Source: Dehalococcoidia bacterium (lineage in GTDB: Bacteria > Chloroflexota > Dehalococcoidia > Dehalococcoidales > BS750m-G39). Taken from it: 8,962 bases of DNA. Below are positions 5,013 through 8,962 of the stretch, in pieces. Below the pieces are notes generated by a model. That model saw only the letters and a program-made list of their open reading frames with translations. It had not been told where the DNA came from and did no database searches. Positions within the stretch are counted from its first letter, which is position 1. The number at the start of each line of letters is the position of its first letter. The DNA lies in NCBI GenBank assembly GCA_004375675.1, contig SOKR01000133.1:1-8962 (forward strand), written 5' to 3'. The translations under genes were made by a program, and so were the position numbers.

Positions 5013-5812
5013 TGATTGGTTTAGAGATTAACCAGGTTGATTTTTCTTATTTCGACGGGCTGGTCTTGGAGGATATAAACCTTTCCGTTAAGGCGGGGGA
5101 GATGGTGGGGCTGCTGGGACCCAACGGCTCGGGGAAGACCACGCTGATTAAGCTCACCAGCGGCATCCTCAAGCCCGCCCGGGGGGAAATCAGGCTCGAC
5201 GGAAACCGCATAACCGATTTGAGCCGAAGGTTTATCGCCAGCAACGTGGCCGTGGTGCCGCAGCAGTTCCACATACCCTTTGCCTTTACCGTCAGCGAGG
5301 TGGTGACGCTGGGGCGGACACCTTTTTTCAAAGCCCTGGCCGCGGAGAGCGAAGACGACCGCCAGGTGGTCGATAACTCCCTGGAGCTGGTGGGCATCGA
5401 TGAGCTGGCTGAGCGCCGTTTCGACGAGCTGAGCGGCGGGGAGCGGCAAAAGGTAATCCTGGCTATGGCATTGGCGCAGCAGCCCAAGCTGCTGCTGCTC
5501 GACGAGCCCACCGTGCACCTGGATATCGCCCCCCAGATGGAGATGCTGGAGCTGGTGCGGGGGTTGAATATAGAGCGGGGGATTACCGTCGTCGCCGCCA
5601 TGCACGACCTGAACCTGGCCGCCCTCTACTTCGACCGCTTAATCCTGCTCAAAGAGGGACGGGTCTGGGCCGACGGGACGCCAAAGCAGGTCCTGACCGA
5701 GGCGGGAATAAGCGAGGTCTTTGCCGCCTCGGTGAGGGTGGAGGTGCACCCGCTGACCGGGACGCCCCACATCGTGGTTATGCCCAGGGTAAACGCTACC
5801 AAGCGTCAGTAA
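5012..5812 (+). CDS. btuD: Vitamin B12 ABC transporter, ATP-binding subunit
   Basis: A 266-aa ABC ATPase of the FecE/BtuD type that powers import through the permease encoded just before it. All nucleotide-binding motifs are present: Walker A GPNGSGKT (36-43), Q-loop PQQ (83-85), signature LSGGERQ (140-146), Walker B LLLLDEP (160-166), D-loop HLD (169-171) and switch His198 in AAMHDLN. The C-terminal region after about residue 215 matches the short tail typical of B12/siderophore ATPases. ATG 5012 overlaps the btuC stop by one base and has AAGGAG eleven bases upstream. No substrate-binding protein (btuF) follows; the next gene has its own promoter and a different function. The binding protein must come from elsewhere. 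Confidence 0.93.
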   Translation: MIGLEINQVDFSYFDGLVLEDINLSVKAGEMVGLLGPNGSGKTTLIKLTSGILKPARGEIRLDGNRITDLSRRFIASNVAVVPQQFHIPFAFTVSEVVTLGRTPFFKALAAESEDDRQVVDNSLELVGIDELAERRFDELSGGERQKVILAMALAQQPKLLLLDEPTVHLDIAPQMEMLELVRGLNIERGITVVAAMHDLNLAALYFDRLILLKEGRVWADGTPKQVLTEAGISEVFAASVRVEVHPLTGTPHIVVMPRVNATKRQ

Positions 5813-5819
5813 CCGCTGA

Positions 5820-5848
5820 TGGACAGGACTTAAGCTAAGGGCTATAAT
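5820..5848 (+). promoter_or_regulatory. Near-consensus sigma70-type promoter for hpt-ade
   Basis: TGGACA (5820-5825), exactly 17 bases, then a perfect TATAAT (5843-5848). Only one base of the two hexamers departs from consensus. Transcription should begin about 5854-5856, leaving just 4-6 bases before the hpt ATG, too few for a Shine-Dalgarno site. Confidence 0.75.
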
Positions 5849-5859
5849 CTCGTGTAGTT

Positions 5860-6393
5860 ATGAGCTCTGAAGTCAAACTCAGCGTCCTCTTCACCGCCGA
5901 GGAGATAGCCGTCGTCGTCGAGCGTCTGGCGGCTGAAATCAGGCGGGACTACCTCGATAAAAACCCCGTTCTAATCACCGTTCTCAAAGGCTCCTTTGTC
6001 TTTTTAGCCGACCTCGTCCGCCAACTCGACTTCCCCCTGGAGATAGAGTTCGCCCAGCTTTCCAGCTATGGCCACGGGAAGGAAAGCGCGGGCAAAATCA
6101 AGGTGGTGCAGGATATCCAGTGCGATATTAAGGGGCGGCATGTGCTGGTGGTCGAGGATATCATCGACACCGGTCTTACCGCCGCTTTTTTCTTAAAGCA
6201 CTTAAAGGAAAAACAGCCTGCCTCATTAAAGCTATGCTCGCTGACGGATAAGCCCTCGCGGACGCAGGTTAAGATAAATATCGACTACCTGGGGCTGACC
6301 GTCCCCGATAAGTTTATCGTCGGCTACGGCATCGACTGGGACGAGAAGTTCCGCTACCTGCCCGATATACGCGCCATAGAGGACGAGGGCTGA
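5860..6393 (+). CDS. hpt: Hypoxanthine (guanine) phosphoribosyltransferase
   Basis: This cytoplasmic purine-salvage enzyme joins hypoxanthine, and usually guanine, to PRPP to make IMP or GMP. The 177-aa length is normal for bacterial Hpt. Visible motifs are VLKGSFVF (41-48, the Lys-Gly cis-peptide loop), LSSYG (67-71, start of the flexible active-site loop), the PRPP-binding VLVVEDIIDTGLT (95-107) with Glu99, Asp100 and Asp103, and the C-terminal FIVGYGIDWDEKFRYLP that holds the purine and Mg. ATG 5860 lies directly after the strong promoter, and the family's usual N-terminus begins about here, so the start looks right despite having no ribosome binding site. The stop overlaps the adenine deaminase start by one base. 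The pair acts in sequence: adenine to hypoxanthine to IMP. Confidence 0.95.
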   Translation: MSSEVKLSVLFTAEEIAVVVERLAAEIRRDYLDKNPVLITVLKGSFVFLADLVRQLDFPLEIEFAQLSSYGHGKESAGKIKVVQDIQCDIKGRHVLVVEDIIDTGLTAAFFLKHLKEKQPASLKLCSLTDKPSRTQVKINIDYLGLTVPDKFIVGYGIDWDEKFRYLPDIRAIEDEG

Positions 6394-8054
6394 TGCCAAC
6401 CGCGCTGGCACGCTTAATATCGGTGGCTAAAGGGGAGTTGCCCGCCGACCTGCTATTAGCCAACGCTAAAATAATCAATGTCTTTACCGGTGAGATCGAA
6501 GACAGCAATATAGCCATCTGCGGGGACAGAATCGCCGGGGTGGGCGACTACCAGGCGAAAGAGGTGGTGGATGTGGGGGGGCGCTATATCGCCCCCGGGC
6601 TTATCAACGGGCACATTCACCCCGAAAGCTCCATGCTCGATATCGGGCAGTACGCCCGCGCCGTGGTGCCCCACGGCACCACCAGCCTGGTTACCGACCT
6701 CCATGAGATAGCCAACGTATGCGGGGTGGAGGGGATAAAATATATACTTAACCGCGCCCGCCGCTTGCCCTTTAACCTTTTTTTGATGGCGCCTTCCTGC
6801 GTGCCCGCCACCAATCTTGAGAGCTCGGGGGCAACACTCGGTCCTGAGGAGATTCGCCAGATTCTCAGCTGGAAGGAGTGCCTGGGGCTGGGGGAGGTAA
6901 TGAATTTTCCCGGCGTCATTAGCGGCGGCGAGGCGGTACTAAAGAAAATCGAGTTCGCCCGCGGTAAGATTATCGACGGCCATGCCCCCGGCCTTGGCGG
7001 CAGGGCTCTGAGCGCCTATATCGCCGCCGGTATCTACTCCGACCACGAATGTGTCGCGCTCGACGAAGCTAAAGAGAAGCTGAGGCAGGGCATGTTTATC
7101 ATGCTCCGGGAAGGCTCCTCGGAGAAAAACCTGGAAGCCCTGCTGCCCCTGGTTACCGACAAGAGCTGGCAGCAGTGTATGTTCGTCGTCGACGACCGCA
7201 CCGGCGCCGACCTGCTCCGGGACGGCGACATCGATGCCGTGGTGCGTAAGGCAATCCACTTAGGGCTCGAGCCGGTGCGAGCCATCCAGCTGGCGACCAT
7301 AAATACGGCCGGCTATTTCCGCCGGGAGGGGCTGGGGGGCATAGCCCCCGGCTATTTCGCCGACCTGATTGTGCTCGGCGATCTGCCCAAACTACGGATT
7401 GACATGGTCTTTTATAAGGGCAAACTGGTGGCTGAAGAGGGCAAACCCCTGTTCTCCCCACCAGCCACCGACCAGGGCTTGACCGACAGCGTCAACATCA
7501 AGCCCTTTAACATAGACAGACTGAAGCCGACTTCGGGGGGAACCGAGCCCGTCATCGAGGTCATCCCCGGGCAGATAATAACCCGAAAGCGAATGGAGAA
7601 AATAAAGACTATCCCCGACATAGGGAGGGACATCCTGAAACTGGTGGTGGTGGAGAGGCACAGAGCCACGGGGAATATCGGGGTGGGGCTGGTTAGCGGC
7701 TTCGGGCTAAAACGGGGGGCGCTGGCTTCGTCCATCGCCCACGATTCTCACAATATCATCGCCGTCGGCACCAGCGACGAAGATATATTCGCCGCCGTCA
7801 AGGAGATTGAACGACTGCGCGGCGGGCTGGTGGCGGCGGGGGGCGGTAAAGTCCTGAGTAGTTTAGCGCTGCCTGTGGCCGGGCTGCTCTCCGACGAGCC
7901 GCTGGAAACGGTGGTCAATAAATTAGAGGGATTGGAGAAAGTGGCCGTTGAGCTGGGGGCAAAGCTATCCTCACCGTTCGCCACCTTATCTTTTCTGGCG
8001 CTGCCGGTAATACCCGCAATCAGGCTCACCGACCGGGGGGTGGTGGAGCTATAG
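6393..8054 (+). CDS. ade: Adenine deaminase (AdeC-type, amidohydrolase superfamily)
   Basis: Hydrolyses adenine to hypoxanthine and ammonia with a metal centre in the cytoplasm, supplying the upstream Hpt. The 553 residues match full-length AdeC. In order: an N-terminal beta-sandwich strand region (DLLLANAKIINVFTGEI), PGLINGHIHPESS with metal ligands His74 and His76, GEVMNFPGV (167-175, Glu168), DGHAPGL (195-201, His197), SDHEC (216-220, His218), VVDDRT (265-270), and GIAPGYFADLIVL closing the amidohydrolase core. The C-terminal domain carries the family motif ERHRATGNIGVGLVSGFGL and then IAHDSHNIIAVGTSDEDI. Family members often read GHIHIESS, so Pro77 is a small variation. ATG 6393 overlaps the hpt stop (TGATG), with AGAGGA about nine bases upstream. 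All catalytic motifs seem intact. Confidence 0.95.
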   Translation: MPTALARLISVAKGELPADLLLANAKIINVFTGEIEDSNIAICGDRIAGVGDYQAKEVVDVGGRYIAPGLINGHIHPESSMLDIGQYARAVVPHGTTSLVTDLHEIANVCGVEGIKYILNRARRLPFNLFLMAPSCVPATNLESSGATLGPEEIRQILSWKECLGLGEVMNFPGVISGGEAVLKKIEFARGKIIDGHAPGLGGRALSAYIAAGIYSDHECVALDEAKEKLRQGMFIMLREGSSEKNLEALLPLVTDKSWQQCMFVVDDRTGADLLRDGDIDAVVRKAIHLGLEPVRAIQLATINTAGYFRREGLGGIAPGYFADLIVLGDLPKLRIDMVFYKGKLVAEEGKPLFSPPATDQGLTDSVNIKPFNIDRLKPTSGGTEPVIEVIPGQIITRKRMEKIKTIPDIGRDILKLVVVERHRATGNIGVGLVSGFGLKRGALASSIAHDSHNIIAVGTSDEDIFAAVKEIERLRGGLVAAGGGKVLSSLALPVAGLLSDEPLETVVNKLEGLEKVAVELGAKLSSPFATLSFLALPVIPAIRLTDRGVVEL

Positions 8055-8068
8055 CCAACCGGAAGGGC

Positions 8069-8785
8069 TTAGTAGCTTATTAAATAGTCCAGCAAGGAAA
8101 CCCTTTTATAATCGGTTACCGTTCGCGTCTTTAAGACCATCACCTCTACGGGGGTATATTCGTACTTGGTGACCTCGCCATACTCTATTACTTCTCGCTC
8201 TTTGGCAACCTCTTCCTCACGGTATGACTGGTTGGGCTTTGTCGGCGCTGTAACGGAGTAGCTGAAGGAATAGAGGGTTTTCAAAGCTTCACCATGATAA
8301 TAGGCGATGATGGTTTTCGTATCGCCGGCTGCTATATAATTCGACGCCGATATGGTGGTGGTCAGGTCGCCACGCAACGTTATCAGGGCTTCCACGGTGA
8401 ATTCGCCGCTTTCGGTGTCCGTGTTCTCGATAACCAGTCCGACTCGGCACGCTGGTCTACCATCGAATTCAAAGTAGTTGACACCCTGCCCGCTAATTAC
8501 CGTATAGTCAATAGGAATATTCTCCTGGCAGGGGGGTTCCTGGTCACAGTAAATTTCGATGTCTGTATAGTACTCCGTGACGATGTAGGACTCCTCCACG
8601 GTATAGCTGTCCTGGACATAATAAGTCTCCGTAGCCTGATAGGTTTCTTCGACCTCGTAAGGGACCCGCATAATAGGCAAAAATGAGAAAGCGAGTAAAA
8701 TTACCACCAGCGAAGCTACGACTATAGACAGTGCTTTTCCCTCGGTGCTCAACTTCCGCCACTTTTCAGTACACTTCTGCCACAT
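8069..8785 (-). CDS. Unrecognised single-pass membrane protein with Tyr hexad repeats flanking a beta-sandwich-like domain
   Basis: I do not recognise a named family. The 238 residues divide into four parts. First is a basic cytoplasmic N-terminus (1-18) and one hydrophobic helix (19-38), a likely uncleaved signal anchor with the rest outside. Residues 43-79 have Tyr at 43, 49, 55, 61, 67, 73 and 79, exactly six apart, with acidic residues between. Residues 94-181 alternate beta-type strands with VIENTDTESG and AAGDTKTI turns, like a small Ig-type domain. Residues 197-232 return to six-residue spacing of Val and Tyr. Cys80 and Cys86 could form a disulphide outside the cell. ATG 8785 has GGAGGT six bases upstream and a strong promoter behind it. 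The hexad stretches suggest extended beta strands or a stalk. Similar Tyr-Val-Glu repeats occur, as I recall, in uncharacterised Chloroflexota and archaeal proteins. Its job is unknown. Confidence 0.85.
   Translation of the reverse strand: MWQKCTEKWRKLSTEGKALSIVVASLVVILLAFSFLPIMRVPYEVEETYQATETYYVQDSYTVEESYIVTEYYTDIEIYCDQEPPCQENIPIDYTVISGQGVNYFEFDGRPACRVGLVIENTDTESGEFTVEALITLRGDLTTTISASNYIAAGDTKTIIAYYHGEALKTLYSFSYSVTAPTKPNQSYREEEVAKEREVIEYGEVTKYEYTPVEVMVLKTRTVTDYKRVSLLDYLISY
8090..8197 (-). repeat. C-terminal hexad-spaced segment of the same protein
   Basis: Residues 197-232 can be read as REVIEY, GEVTKY, EYTPVE, VMVLKT, RTVTDY and KRVSLL. Val occupies position 3 in five of six hexads (199, 205, 217, 223, 229), and Tyr position 6 in three (202, 208, 226). 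It is weaker than the N-terminal repeat but keeps the same period. Confidence 0.55.
8549..8659 (-). repeat. N-terminal Tyr hexad repeat (18-base period in the gene)
   Basis: Codons for residues 43-79 encode hexads YEVEET, YQATET, YYVQDS, YTVEES, YIVTEY and YTDIEI followed by Tyr79. Position 1 is always Tyr, position 3 is mostly Val, and positions 4-5 are mostly acidic. Individual hexads differ in sequence, so the repeat is old or selected at the protein level. Confidence 0.8.
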
Positions 8786-8804
8786 ATCTTACCTCCGCAA
8801 TACG

Positions 8805-8834
8805 ATGATATGCTTATTAGCCGATGGGTGTCAA
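8805..8834 (-). promoter_or_regulatory. Sigma70-type promoter for the Tyr-hexad membrane protein gene
   Basis: On the minus strand a perfect -35 TTGACA (8834-8829), an 18-base spacer and TATCAT (8810-8805) predict a start near 8798. This leaves a 12-base leader that consists almost entirely of the GGAGGT ribosome binding site (8796-8791) and its spacer to ATG 8785. Confidence 0.7.
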
Positions 8835-8886
8835 GAAGCTACAATAGTGTTACGCAATATGCTAAACTATTACTGACTTTTCATAT

Positions 8887-8962
8887 GGGGAAGTGTCGGA
8901 ATTGGCATACGAGCATGATTTAGGATCATGTGCCGCAAGGCGTGGGGGTTCAAATCCCCCCT
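8887..8962 (+). tRNA. tRNA-Leu, anticodon UAG (3' end beyond right edge)
   Basis: The cloverleaf can be drawn by hand. Acceptor 5' strand GGGGAAG is 8887-8893. The D stem is TCG/CGA (8896-8898 and 8910-8912) around GAATTGGCATA. The anticodon stem CATGA/TCATG (8914-8918 and 8926-8930) holds loop TTTAGGA, giving anticodon TAG at 8921-8923 for CUA/CUN leucine codons. A long variable arm with GCC/GGC is typical of class II tRNA-Leu. The T arm is GGGGG-TTCAAAT-CCCCC (8944-8960). The last two bases CT begin the 3' acceptor strand, expected to continue TCCCC. The tRNA is cut only by the window edge; whether CCA is encoded cannot be seen. Confidence 0.95.

Noticed and set aside
8840..8874. Promoter for tRNA-Leu (TACAAT, TAAACT or TATTAC boxes)
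   Set aside because: Several AT-rich hexamers exist but none has a convincing -35 partner at 16-18 bases, so no single promoter can be supported.

Overview
The window reads as a GC-rich bacterial chromosome fragment of ordinary housekeeping and salvage genes, densely packed and often overlapping. My best guess is the Chloroflexota, probably Dehalococcoidia. The guess rests on the plsC-ispH pair, a LacD-type aldolase paired with a PfkB kinase, cobalamin uptake under a B12 riboswitch, and a membrane-anchored protein with Tyr hexad repeats. It comes from memory of similar genomes and no marker gene here proves it.

Layout, left to right. (1) 1-1186, minus strand: plsC (acyl-glycerol-phosphate acyltransferase) overlaps the start of ispH (last step of the MEP isoprenoid pathway), which runs off the left edge. 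The plsC promoter lies at 1201-1229 and holds a perfect 10-bp palindrome in its spacer. (2) 1230-1650, no gene: four hairpin-plus-G-rich-tail modules, two on each strand and arranged symmetrically, followed or interrupted by a short 'GATTGCTTCG...CGCAATGAC' repeat. This is the most structured non-coding DNA in the window. (3) 1652-3646, plus strand: a sigma70 promoter drives a class I aldolase of the tagatose/fructose-bisphosphate type and, one base later, a PfkB sugar-phosphate kinase. (4) 3703-5812, plus strand: promoter, cobalamin riboswitch with a visible L5-L13 kissing pair and a terminator/antiterminator switch, then the permease and ATPase of a vitamin B12 ABC transporter (btuC, btuD). 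No btuF is present. (5) 5820-8054, plus strand: a near-consensus promoter gives an almost leaderless hpt, followed by adenine deaminase. Together they convert adenine to hypoxanthine to IMP. (6) 8069-8785, minus strand: an unrecognised single-pass membrane protein whose N-terminal stalk has seven Tyr exactly six residues apart; hexad spacing returns after a predicted beta-sandwich domain. (7) 8887-8962, plus strand: tRNA-Leu(UAG), cut by the right edge five bases into its 3' acceptor strand.

Functionally the operons are independent: membrane lipid and isoprenoid synthesis, sugar phosphates, corrinoid uptake and purine salvage. Several promoters (lacD, hpt, perhaps plsC) place the predicted transcription start only about 4-9 bases before the start codon with no Shine-Dalgarno site. 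Other genes (btuC, btuD, the Tyr-hexad gene) have recognisable ribosome binding sites. I found no defence system, CRISPR array, transposase or phage gene. The features most worth a second look are the symmetric hairpin/G-run array and the Tyr-hexad protein.
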